Shown piece after piece: positions 1-6,368 of a stretch of 16,093 bases of DNA; the first letter of the stretch is position 1; every line of letters begins with the position of its first letter. Position numbers and translations under genes: made by a program. Under the pieces are notes generated by a model. It ran no database searches. It was not told the origin of the DNA and saw nothing but the letters and a program-made list of their open reading frames with translations. Source of the DNA: JAFKKS01 sp039808325 (GTDB taxonomy: Bacteria; Pseudomonadota; Alphaproteobacteria; Rhizobiales; Xanthobacteraceae); contig JBDHSU010000094.1 of the NCBI GenBank assembly GCA_039808325.1, positions 1 through 16,093 of the forward strand, in the 5' to 3' direction.

Positions 1-332
1 CCGAAAGCGCTCGTCCAAACGGACGGATGGATCGCATGGAAGCGCGCATCGAGGCCGATGAGCACGAGCCATCCGCACCAGACGACGAACGCGATGACGA
101 GGAACGCCCGGTCCCAGCCCGGCTGCCCCGCCTGCCACGTCGGCTTCATGCGTTCGGCGAGCAGCGCCGGGTCATATATGGCGAGCCACAAGCCGAGAAC
201 GAGGCTCCCGATCGCCAACAGCGCGAGAAATATCCAGGCCTGCGGCCAAGCCCATGTTCCCGCGGTTAGGAACAGCAATGCCGCGATCGCCACCAACCAG
301 ACGACTGTTTGAACAAGCAAGCGCGACGCCAT
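1..332 (-). CDS. Isoprenylcysteine carboxyl methyltransferase-family membrane protein (partial, C-terminus outside window)
   Basis: An open frame reads leftward from an ATG at 332-330 and leaves the window after 110 codons with no stop. The start has purine-rich sequence (GAAAGG, then GGTGAG) just upstream. Hydrophobic segments lie at about residues 5-22, 32-52 and 77-94, so this is an inner-membrane protein. The pattern DPALLAERM (54-62) followed by WDRAF (73-77) after the second membrane segment is what I recognise from bacterial proteins annotated as isoprenylcysteine carboxyl methyltransferase-like. In that family the SAM-binding part is C-terminal and would lie outside the window, so no catalytic residue can be checked. 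Its substrate in bacteria is generally unknown. It lies 58 bases after tyrA on the same strand and may be co-transcribed, but nothing links it to aromatic synthesis. The family call is fairly safe and the function is not known. Confidence 0.72.
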   Translation of the reverse strand, partial: MASRLLVQTVVWLVAIAALLFLTAGTWAWPQAWIFLALLAIGSLVLGLWLAIYDPALLAERMKPTWQAGQPGWDRAFLVIAFVVWCGWLVLIGLDARFHAIHPSVWTSAF

Positions 333-390
333 CTCACCGGCCTTTCTCAGGCCCGGAAAGTCACGCCCGCAATGCGGCGAGAGGACGGCG

Positions 391-1359
391 CTAATCGCCT
401 TCGCTGGCGTAGGGGCGCGGGATTGCCGTATGCGGCAAGCCGGGCTGCGAACGGCCGAAATCGGGCGTGGCCGAATCCTGTCCGATCTGCACGATGCCGC
501 GCCGGATCGCACGCGTGCGCGTGAAGTGATCGAACAGCGCATCGCCATCCCCGCGGCGAATGGCGCGCGTAAGCTTGGAGAGGTCCTCGTTGAAGGTGCC
601 GAGCATCTCCAGCACGGCGTCCTTGTTGTTGAGGAAGACGTCGCGCCACATCGTCGGGTCGGAAGCGGCGATGCGGGTGAAGTCGCGGAAACCGCCGGCG
701 GAGAATTTCAGCACCTCCGACTCCGTGACTTCCGACAGATCCTCGGCGGTGCCGACGATGGTATAGGCGATGAGATGCGGCAGGTGGCTGGTGATCGCGA
801 GCACGAGATCGTGGTGCTCGGCCGTCATCGCCTGCACGTTGGCGCCGATCGCGGTCCAGAACGCGCCGAGCTTTTCGACCGCCGCGGGGTCGGCGTCGTC
901 CGGCGGCGTGAGAATGCACCAGCGGTTGACGAACAGCTCGGCGAACCCCGAATCGGGGCCGGAATTTTCGGTGCCGGCAACCGGATGCGCCGGAATGAAA
1001 TGCACATCGGCGGGCAGATGCGGCGCCATCTCCTTGACCACGGAGCCTTTGACCGACCCGACGTCGGAGATGATCGCCCCTTTCCTGAGGTGCGGTCCGA
1101 TCTCTTGCGCGACGGCGCCGCAGGCGCCGACCGGCACGCAGACGATGACGAGGTCGGCGTCCTTCACGGCCTCCGCGTTGCTCTCCGCGACCTCGTCGAC
1201 GAAACCGAGTTCGCGCACGCGCTGACGCGTGGCGGCCGAGCGCGCGGTGGCGACGATCGAGCGCACCGCGCCCTGGGCGCGGGCGGCGCGTGCAATCGAG
1301 CCGCCGATCAGCCCGGTGCCGATCAGCGCCAGGCGCTCGAAGATGGGAGCGTCGGTCAC
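391..1359 (-). CDS. tyrA: Prephenate dehydrogenase (TyrA)
   Basis: This 322-residue cytoplasmic enzyme oxidatively decarboxylates prephenate (or arogenate) with NAD(P)+ on the way to tyrosine. The N-terminal Rossmann fold shows GTGLIGGS at 14-21. The family signature HPVAG is at 125-129 (H125 being the expected catalytic histidine), HLPH at 192-195 and SDPTMW at 233-238 in the helical C-terminal dimerisation domain. There is no ACT domain and no fused chorismate mutase, so it is a stand-alone alphaproteobacterial type. I chose the GTG at 1359-1357 because it overlaps the hisC stop in a GTGA arrangement, which suggests translational coupling, and because it puts the glycine-rich loop at the usual distance from the N-terminus. 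The frame stays open further upstream inside hisC, but that part looks like no known protein. Substrate preference (prephenate versus arogenate) cannot be told from the sequence. Confidence 0.95.
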   Translation of the reverse strand: MTDAPIFERLALIGTGLIGGSIARAARAQGAVRSIVATARSAATRQRVRELGFVDEVAESNAEAVKDADLVIVCVPVGACGAVAQEIGPHLRKGAIISDVGSVKGSVVKEMAPHLPADVHFIPAHPVAGTENSGPDSGFAELFVNRWCILTPPDDADPAAVEKLGAFWTAIGANVQAMTAEHHDLVLAITSHLPHLIAYTIVGTAEDLSEVTESEVLKFSAGGFRDFTRIAASDPTMWRDVFLNNKDAVLEMLGTFNEDLSKLTRAIRRGDGDALFDHFTRTRAIRRGIVQIGQDSATPDFGRSQPGLPHTAIPRPYASEGD

Positions 1360-2465
1360 TTCGCTTTTCCGTCGAGGAAATCGCGCAACGCGGCGACGAC
1401 GAGCTTGTTCGCCTCCTCGCTGCCCACCGTCATGCGCAATGCATGCGGCAGCTTGTAGGCGGCAACGCCGCGCATGATCAGCCCGCGCGAGGTCAGGAAC
1501 GCGTCGGCTTCCTTCGCCGTCTTTCCCTTCGTCTCGGGGAAGTGGATCAGGACGAAGTTGCCGACGCTCGGCGTGACTTGAAGACCGAGCTTGCCGATCT
1601 CGTCGGTCAACCAGGCGAGCCACTTCGCGTTGTGCTCGATCGACGTCTGGACATGCGCACGGTCCTCGATCGCGGCGACGCCGGCGGCGATCGAGGGCGC
1701 GGTGACGTTGAAGGGGCCGCGCACGCGGTTGAGCGCGTCGACGACATGCGCCGGGCCGTAGAGCCAGCCGAGACGCAGCGCCGCCAGCCCGTAAATCTTT
1801 GAAAAGGTGCGCGTCATCACGACATTTTCGGAGGTCGCGACCAATTCGATGCCGGCCTCGTAGTCGTTGCGCTTCACGTACTCTGCGTAAGCCGCGTCGA
1901 GCACCAGCAGAATGTCGGGACGCAGCCCGGCATGCAGGCGCTTCACCTCGTCGAAGGGAAGATAAGTTCCGGTCGGGTTGTTCGGGTTGGCGAGGAAGAC
2001 GATGCGCGTGCGCGGCGTCACCGCGGCAAGGATCGCGTCCACGTCGGCCGTGAAATTCTTCTCCGCGGCGACAACCGGCTTGGCGCCGGAACCGAGGGTG
2101 GCGATCGGGTAGACGAGAAAGCCGTGCGTCGTGTGGATCGCCTCGTCGTCGGGACCGAGGTAGACGTCGGCGATCAGATTCAAAAGCTCGTCGGAGCCGG
2201 AGCCGCAGACGATGCGGTCAGGGTCCAGTCCGTAAACGCGGCCGATTGCTTCGCGCAGCGCGGCGGCGGAGCCGTCCGGGTAGTCGTGCAGATGCTCGGC
2301 GACGGTCTTGTAGGCCGCAATTGCCTTCGGGCTCGCCCCGAGCGGGGTCTCGTTCGACGAGAGCTTGAAGATGCGATCGACGCCGGGCGCCGCGCTCTTG
2401 CCCGGGACATAGGCCTGGATTTGCATCACGCCGGGACGCGGCGTGGGGCGCTTGGCAGCGGACAT
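1356..2465 (-). CDS. hisC: Histidinol-phosphate/aromatic aminotransferase (HisC)
   Basis: This 369-residue fold-type I PLP aminotransferase matches the usual HisC length. Visible motifs are SSNETPLG (36-43), YPDG (62-65), GSGSDELL (88-95), NPNNPTGT (160-167), DAAYAEY (190-196) and TFSKIYGLAALRLGW (220-234). K223 is the expected Schiff-base lysine, and D190 and Y193 are the expected pyridoxal contacts. The family transfers amino groups between glutamate and imidazole acetol phosphate in histidine synthesis. When encoded between chorismate mutase and tyrA, members are generally thought to act also, or mainly, on 4-hydroxyphenylpyruvate or phenylpyruvate, so an aromatic role is my inference from context. 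An AGGAG box lies 9 bases before the ATG. The gene follows chorismate mutase after 21 bases and overlaps tyrA by 4 bases, so the three form one transcription unit. Confidence 0.93.
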   Translation of the reverse strand: MSAAKRPTPRPGVMQIQAYVPGKSAAPGVDRIFKLSSNETPLGASPKAIAAYKTVAEHLHDYPDGSAAALREAIGRVYGLDPDRIVCGSGSDELLNLIADVYLGPDDEAIHTTHGFLVYPIATLGSGAKPVVAAEKNFTADVDAILAAVTPRTRIVFLANPNNPTGTYLPFDEVKRLHAGLRPDILLVLDAAYAEYVKRNDYEAGIELVATSENVVMTRTFSKIYGLAALRLGWLYGPAHVVDALNRVRGPFNVTAPSIAAGVAAIEDRAHVQTSIEHNAKWLAWLTDEIGKLGLQVTPSVGNFVLIHFPETKGKTAKEADAFLTSRGLIMRGVAAYKLPHALRMTVGSEEANKLVVAALRDFLDGKAK

Positions 2466-2486
2466 GGAAAGATACTCCTGAGGGCG

Positions 2487-3350
2487 TCAGCTCTTCGCTC
2501 GCCCGGGGGCCTCGGCGGCGCGGTTGACCGTATAGCGCGTTGCGTGGCTGCCGACGAGGGTGGATGAGCGCACCGAAACGCCGGCGTCGATCAAGGCCGC
2601 CAGCATGTCCTCGCGCTCAAGCGTACGGCCGCGCGGCACCGAAATCAAAAGCGCCGCCCCGTCGAGCGCGGCATCCGGCACGACGATCGCGTCGGCAAGC
2701 GGCGCCATGGCCCGCGCCGCGGCCGGCCCCCAGCCCGATACGCGGACGCTCCAGACCTCGACGTCCTTCACGAGGGCATCGGGCGCGGCGTGGGAGATGG
2801 CGAAGACCGGCAGGGCCGCCGGATGATCCGGCCTTTCGATGAAGGGAAGGCGGGCGATGATCTTCGGCGCGTTCGCGTTCTCGATCAGCGTCCACCAGGC
2901 GCCGGCGCCGGGCACGGCGACGGCCGGGACGAGGCCGAGATCGCCGGGTGAGGCGTTGAGCGCGTTGACGACGCCGGCCGCACCGAGGTGCGGGACGAGG
3001 GGTGTCGTGAAGCCGAAGTGGAAGCGGGCGCTGTCGCGCATCGCGGCCTCTCCCGGCGTGAGGTCCGCGTGGACGGAATAGGGCGCCTGCACGTAGGTGA
3101 AGGACGATATGATCACGCGCCAGATGCCCTCGACCGTGTCGAGCGGCAGGGTGCCGCGGTGACGCTCGACCAGGCGGCGCATCATGTCGGCCTCGCGGGC
3201 CGGGCGGAACGCGGAGCCCTTCTCCTGCGTCTGCTTGGCCGCGATCAAGCGGTCGATGATGTCGCCGCGCTCCATCAGCAGCGCGTGCATCGCTTCGTCA
3301 ATGCGATCGATGTCGCGGCGGAGGTCCGCGAGGGAGGGCTGATCGGTCAT
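2487..3350 (-). CDS. AroQ-class chorismate mutase with a long uncharacterised C-terminal region
   Basis: The protein has 287 residues. The first 95 or so form an AroQ chorismate mutase: LADLRRDIDRIDEAMHALL (7-25), R28, K39 and the FRPARE block at 48-53 match the conserved arginine, lysine and glutamate pattern of that all-helical fold, which rearranges chorismate to prephenate. The remaining roughly 190 residues are alpha/beta-like and occupy the place of the prephenate dehydratase domain in P-proteins. I see neither the dehydratase Thr-Arg-Phe motif nor an ACT-type ESRP motif, so dehydratase activity is unlikely. Rhizobial genomes commonly carry such an extended mutase beside hisC and tyrA. 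I chose the ATG at 3350-3348 because the mutase domain begins directly after it; the 28 codons upstream overlap a likely promoter. The gene heads the leftward aromatic operon and diverges from metA. Confidence 0.85.
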   Translation of the reverse strand: MTDQPSLADLRRDIDRIDEAMHALLMERGDIIDRLIAAKQTQEKGSAFRPAREADMMRRLVERHRGTLPLDTVEGIWRVIISSFTYVQAPYSVHADLTPGEAAMRDSARFHFGFTTPLVPHLGAAGVVNALNASPGDLGLVPAVAVPGAGAWWTLIENANAPKIIARLPFIERPDHPAALPVFAISHAAPDALVKDVEVWSVRVSGWGPAAARAMAPLADAIVVPDAALDGAALLISVPRGRTLEREDMLAALIDAGVSVRSSTLVGSHATRYTVNRAAEAPGRAKS

Positions 3351-3384
3351 GGTCGTGCCTCTGGGGCCCGTTGGCTGGAGCACC

Positions 3385-3412
3385 GTGATAGGCGATGAGC
3401 GGACAAAGTCAA
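3385..3412 (-). promoter_or_regulatory. Candidate sigma-70 promoter of the aromatic operon
   Basis: Read leftward, TTGACT (3412-3407) and TATCAC (3390-3385) are separated by 16 bases and lie about 35 bases before the chorismate mutase start. The -35 box matches the consensus well and the -10 only moderately. This is an inference from spacing and position. Confidence 0.4.
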
Positions 3413-3478
3413 AGATGCCCGGGCGGCGGAGCATTCTCCCCGCAAGTGATTGCCGATCCTTGCAAAATCGATCTTTTC

Positions 3479-3507
3479 TTGACGAAATGGCGCTGCGCCG
3501 CTAGATA
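3479..3507 (+). promoter_or_regulatory. Sigma-70 promoter of metA
   Basis: TTGACG (3479-3484) and TAGATA (3502-3507) have an ideal 17-base spacer. A start site about 7 bases downstream would fall at roughly 3514, just before the 5' strand of the SAM-II aptamer. That spacing supports the promoter and the riboswitch together. Confidence 0.65.
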
Positions 3508-3515
3508 TTGCGCGT

Positions 3516-3575
3516 CTCGTGGTCAATTTGAGCCGGCCGGCTTGCAAGCCACGTAAAACAACTTGCTAAAAGGCC
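3516..3575 (+). promoter_or_regulatory. SAM-II riboswitch aptamer in the metA leader
   Basis: The sequence has the compact layout of the alphaproteobacterial SAM-II (metA motif) aptamer. A P1 stem is formed by CGTGG (3518-3522) with CCACG (3549-3553), plus a T-G wobble at 3523/3548. The loop holds the AATTTGA segment (3525-3531). TTGCAAG lies just before the 3' strand of P1. An A-rich linker follows, then GCTAAAAGG (3565-3573), the most recognisable block of the family. GCC at 3532-3534 can pair with GGC at 3572-3574 as the H-type pseudoknot. The class binds S-adenosylmethionine and lowers expression of methionine biosynthesis genes, here metA 90 bases downstream. I identified it by memory of the consensus without a covariance model, but the order of elements and the gene context fit closely. 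Confidence 0.88.
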
Positions 3576-3620
3576 GGGTGTTGGAACCCGGCGCTGGCAA
3601 TTGGCTCGCCGGGTTTTTGT
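3573..3620 (+). terminator. Riboswitch expression platform: competing antiterminator and intrinsic terminator
   Basis: Terminator: AACCCGGCG (3585-3593) pairs perfectly with CGCCGGGTT (3607-3615), and the T run 3614-3618 follows. Antiterminator: GCCGGGT (3573-3579) pairs with ACCCGGC (3586-3592) around the loop GTTGGA. Both stems need ACCCGGC, so only one can form. The 5' antiterminator strand also overlaps the GGC (3572-3574) used by the SAM-II pseudoknot, so SAM binding should favour termination. The pairings are seen directly; the switching mechanism is inferred. Confidence 0.75.
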
Positions 3621-3664
3621 TTCCGGCAAGGCCTCCGGCGCCCTGGGCGAGCGAGAGTGAGCCG

Positions 3665-4609
3665 ATGCCGATCAAGATTCCTGACGATCTTCCCGCGCGC
3701 ACGACCTTGGACGCCGAGGGCGTGATGGTCATGGGCGAGACTGACGCGGTGCGTCAGGACATCCGCCCGATGCGGATCGGGCTGCTCAACCTCATGCCCA
3801 ACAAGATCAAGACGGAGACGCAGATCGCGCGGCTGCTCGGCGCGACGCCGCTGCAGGTCGAGCTGACGCTGGTCAAGATGAGTCATCACATCGCCCGCCA
3901 CACGCCGAGCGAGCACATCATTTCATTCTATCGGAGCTTCGAGGACGTTCGTTCCGAGAAGTTCGACGGCTTCATCGTCACCGGCGCGCCGGTCGAGACG
4001 ATGCCGTTCGAGCAGGTGACCTATTGGGACGAATTGTGCGAGGTGTTCGACTGGACGCAAACGAACGTCCACGGCACCTTCAATATCTGCTGGGGGGCGC
4101 AAGCCGCCGTGCAGCACTTCCACCGTATGCCGAAGTATCAACTGCCGGCCAAGGCATTCGGGGTTTATCGCCATCGCAATCTGGCACCGACCTCGCCGTA
4201 TCTGCGTGGCTTCTCCGACGATTTCTCGATTCCGGTGTCACGCTGGACCGAGGTGCGGCGCGAGGACATTCCGGCGAACAGCGGGTTGCAGGTGCTCATG
4301 GAGTCGGACGACACCGGTCTGTGCCTGCTGCATGATCCGGTGCATCGCTCGCTGCACATGTTCAATCACATCGAGTACGATTCGAACTCGCTGAGCGACG
4401 AGTACTTCCGCGACGTCGCGGACGGCAAGGAGATTTCATTCCCGCGCAACTATTTTCCCGGCGACGACCCGAAGCGGCAGCCGGAGAATCGCTGGCGCAG
4501 CCAGGCGCACCTGCTGTTCGGCAACTGGATCAACCAGCTTTATCAGACGACGCCGTTCAATCCCGATGAGATCGGCGTCGTGCTGGAGCGCGGGCGCGAC
4601 GCCGCGTAG
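3665..4609 (+). CDS. metA: Homoserine O-acyltransferase MetA, probably acetyl-CoA dependent
   Basis: This 314-residue cytoplasmic enzyme activates L-homoserine by O-acylation, the first committed step of methionine synthesis. It has the glutamine amidotransferase-like MetA fold. With the start at 3665 the numbering falls in register with characterised MetA proteins: the nucleophile is C142 in NICWGAQA, and the His and Glu of the catalytic set are H235 and E237 in FNHIEYD. Residue 111, in TGAPVE, is Glu. In known MetA proteins Glu here goes with acetyl-CoA (Bacillus cereus type) and Gly with succinyl-CoA (Escherichia coli type), so I predict homoserine O-acetyltransferase activity despite the usual succinyltransferase label. 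Transcription should be controlled by the SAM-II leader. The frame is open about 100 bases upstream, but that part is the terminator and is not coding. The gene stands alone, with no other methionine gene next to it in the window. Confidence 0.95.
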   Translation: MPIKIPDDLPARTTLDAEGVMVMGETDAVRQDIRPMRIGLLNLMPNKIKTETQIARLLGATPLQVELTLVKMSHHIARHTPSEHIISFYRSFEDVRSEKFDGFIVTGAPVETMPFEQVTYWDELCEVFDWTQTNVHGTFNICWGAQAAVQHFHRMPKYQLPAKAFGVYRHRNLAPTSPYLRGFSDDFSIPVSRWTEVRREDIPANSGLQVLMESDDTGLCLLHDPVHRSLHMFNHIEYDSNSLSDEYFRDVADGKEISFPRNYFPGDDPKRQPENRWRSQAHLLFGNWINQLYQTTPFNPDEIGVVLERGRDAA

Positions 4610-4630
4610 GGCCGCGTCCTTCAAGGTATC

Positions 4631-4650
4631 GTCCCCGCGCAGGCGGGGAC
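4631..4650. repeat. Short palindromic repeat of the dispersed alphaproteobacterial type
   Basis: GTCCCCGC (4631-4638) and GCGGGGAC (4643-4650) form a perfect 8-bp hairpin around GCAG. The flanking bases TATC and CCAGTAC are typical of a very common intergenic repeat in Hyphomicrobiales. Its accidental translations contain GPRLRGDD and VPACAGT, and both occur here on the reverse strand. It could also stabilise or end the metA message, but no T run follows. Only one copy lies in the window, so dispersion is from general knowledge. Confidence 0.6.
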
Positions 4651-4686
4651 CCAGTACGTCGTGAATTCTCGATCCACCGAACCTTT

Positions 4687-4720
4687 CCCTCCCGGCAGCG
4701 TTGGCAGGCGGGAGGGTTCT
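4687..4720 (+). terminator. Hairpin that either ends metA or covers the transporter ribosome binding site
   Basis: CCCTCCCG (4687-4694) pairs perfectly with CGGGAGGG (4709-4716) around a 14-base loop and is followed by TTCTTT. It looks like a weak intrinsic terminator for metA. The 3' strand, GGAGGG, is also the only good Shine-Dalgarno sequence for the TTG start at 4721, so folding would hide it. Confidence 0.45.
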
Positions 4721-6160
4721 TTGCCGCAAGCCGACGACGCGATCGTAGAGACTGACATTCCGGCGCGGCTCGACGGTCTGCCGTGGGGGCGTTTCCATAC
4801 ATTGGTTGTCGTCGCGCTCGGCGTGACGTGGATTCTCGACGGTCTCGAAGTGACCCTCGCCGGCACCATGTCGGGCGCGCTGAAGGCGAGCCCGGTGCTG
4901 CGGCTGAGCAATACCGAGGTCGGTCTTGCGGGAAGCGTCTATCTCGCGGGCGCCGTGCTTGGCGCCATTTTCTTCGGCTGGCTCACCGACCGTCTCGGCC
5001 GCAAGAAGTTGTTCTTCGTCACTCTCACGGTTTATCTCTGCGCCACGGCCGCCACGGCATTCTCGTGGAGCTTCGCGAGCTTCGCCGCGTTCCGCTTCCT
5101 CACCGGCGCCGGGATCGGAGGCGAGTACACCGCGATCAATTCCACCATCCAGGAACTGGTGCCGGCGCGCTATCGCGGCTGGACCGATCTCGTGGTCAAC
5201 GGCAGCTTCTGGGTCGGCGCGGCGCTCGGCGCTTTCGGTGCGATCGTTCTGCTCGACGCGGCGGTGGTCGATCCGGAATACGGTTGGCGCGCGGCGTTTC
5301 TGATCGGCGCGACGCTCGCGCTGATGGTCTTCTTCATGCGGCTATGGATTCCGGAGAGCCCGCGCTGGCTGATGACGCATGGCCGTTTGCGCGACGCCGA
5401 AGCGGTGGTGGCCGGCATCGAGGCGCGGTTGCGGCGCGACGGACATGCGATTGCCGACAAGCCGTACCCGCGCGTGCGGCTGCGCCCGCGCCGCGCGACG
5501 CCGCTGCGCGAAGTCGCGGACGCGTTGCTGCATCGGCATCGCCGGCGCGCCGTGGTCGGCTTCAGCCTCATGGTCGCGCAGGCGTTTTTCTACAACGCGA
5601 TCTTCTTCACCTACGCTTTGGTGCTCGGCACGTTCTACGGCGTCGCGCCGGAGCATGTCGGCTGGTACATCCTTCCCTTCGCGCTCGGGAATTTTCTTGG
5701 CCCCGTGCTGCTCGGCCGCTTGTTCGATACGCTTGGCCGCCGCGTCATGATCGGCTTCACGTATATCGTGTCCGGCCTGCTGCTCGCCGGCAGCGGCTAT
5801 CTCTTCGCGCGCGGGCTGCTTACCGTGCAGACGCAGACGTTCGCGTGGATGGCGATCTTCTTCTTCGCGTCGGCCGCGGCGAGCTCCGCCTACCTGACGG
5901 TCAGCGAGACGTTTCCGCTGGAAATTCGTGCACTCGCGATCGCCGTTTTCTATGCGATAGGAACCGGTGTCGGCGGCGTGATCGGGCCGTGGCTTTTCGG
6001 TTTTCTCATCGACACGGGTTCGCGCCAAAGCCTGTTTATGGGCTATCTCGCCGGTGCCGCGCTGATGCTGGCGGCGGGTATCGTCGCGCTGCGGTTCGCC
6101 GTCGCGGCGGAGCGGCGGCCGCTCGAGGATGTGGCGACGCCGCTCGCCTTCACGGAATAG
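4721..6160 (+). CDS. Major facilitator superfamily transporter
   Basis: A 479-residue inner-membrane protein with about 12 hydrophobic segments in two halves. The first half shows the loop motif GWLTDRLGRKK (86-96), then GAGIGGEY (129-136) and PESPRWL (211-217). The second half repeats the loop motif as GRLFDTLGRR. This set is typical of the sugar porter and organic or aromatic acid:proton symporter branches of the superfamily. The substrate cannot be read from the sequence. I prefer the TTG at 4721 because GGAGGG ends 4 bases before it and the hydrophobic domain starts about 25 residues later. An in-frame GTG at 4661 would add 20 residues but starts inside the palindromic repeat region and has no ribosome binding site. 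There is no partner gene: metA lies 111 bases upstream behind a hairpin and a secreted amidase follows. Confidence 0.88.
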   Translation: MPQADDAIVETDIPARLDGLPWGRFHTLVVVALGVTWILDGLEVTLAGTMSGALKASPVLRLSNTEVGLAGSVYLAGAVLGAIFFGWLTDRLGRKKLFFVTLTVYLCATAATAFSWSFASFAAFRFLTGAGIGGEYTAINSTIQELVPARYRGWTDLVVNGSFWVGAALGAFGAIVLLDAAVVDPEYGWRAAFLIGATLALMVFFMRLWIPESPRWLMTHGRLRDAEAVVAGIEARLRRDGHAIADKPYPRVRLRPRRATPLREVADALLHRHRRRAVVGFSLMVAQAFFYNAIFFTYALVLGTFYGVAPEHVGWYILPFALGNFLGPVLLGRLFDTLGRRVMIGFTYIVSGLLLAGSGYLFARGLLTVQTQTFAWMAIFFFASAAASSAYLTVSETFPLEIRALAIAVFYAIGTGVGGVIGPWLFGFLIDTGSRQSLFMGYLAGAALMLAAGIVALRFAVAAERRPLEDVATPLAFTE

Positions 6161-6301
6161 GCATTGCCGACAATTTTAGGTAGCGTCGAAAAGTGCTGCG
6201 GGAGCGCGCGAAAAGTTCCATCGCCACATTTGTGCCTTTTGCGCGACGCGAAATGAATCCGCGGGTGCCGGGGACTTTTCATCGTATTGCCACCGCTTTC
6301 C

Positions 6302-6356
6302 CTGCCGTTGCGCGCCGTATCCGGGCCTTCGGGCCCGGATCGCGTTTCAACGGCAG
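6302..6356 (+). promoter_or_regulatory. Long hairpin in the 5' leader of the CHAP amidase gene
   Basis: Three stacked helices form one arm. CTGCCGTTG (6302-6310) pairs with CAACGGCAG (6348-6356), CGCG (6311-6314) with CGCG (6341-6344), and ATCCGGGCC (6319-6327) with GGCCCGGAT (6332-6340). The apex is a UUCG loop closed by C-G, a very stable tetraloop type. The arm totals 22 bp and ends one base before the AGGA (6358-6361) that serves the ATG at 6369. There is no T run, so it is not a standard terminator. The rest of the gap, 6161-6301, shows nothing I can name. Confidence 0.6.
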
Positions 6357-6368
6357 TAGGAAGAAGGA

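Noticed and set aside
430..1458. A 342-codon open frame on the + strand opposite tyrA
   Set aside because: It lies over clear TyrA and HisC coding sequence on the other strand and has no domain or ribosome binding site of its own.
4783..6183. A 466-codon frame overlapping the transporter on the same strand
   Set aside because: The translation is Arg-rich and hydrophilic, while the other frame gives 12 membrane segments and conserved transporter motifs.
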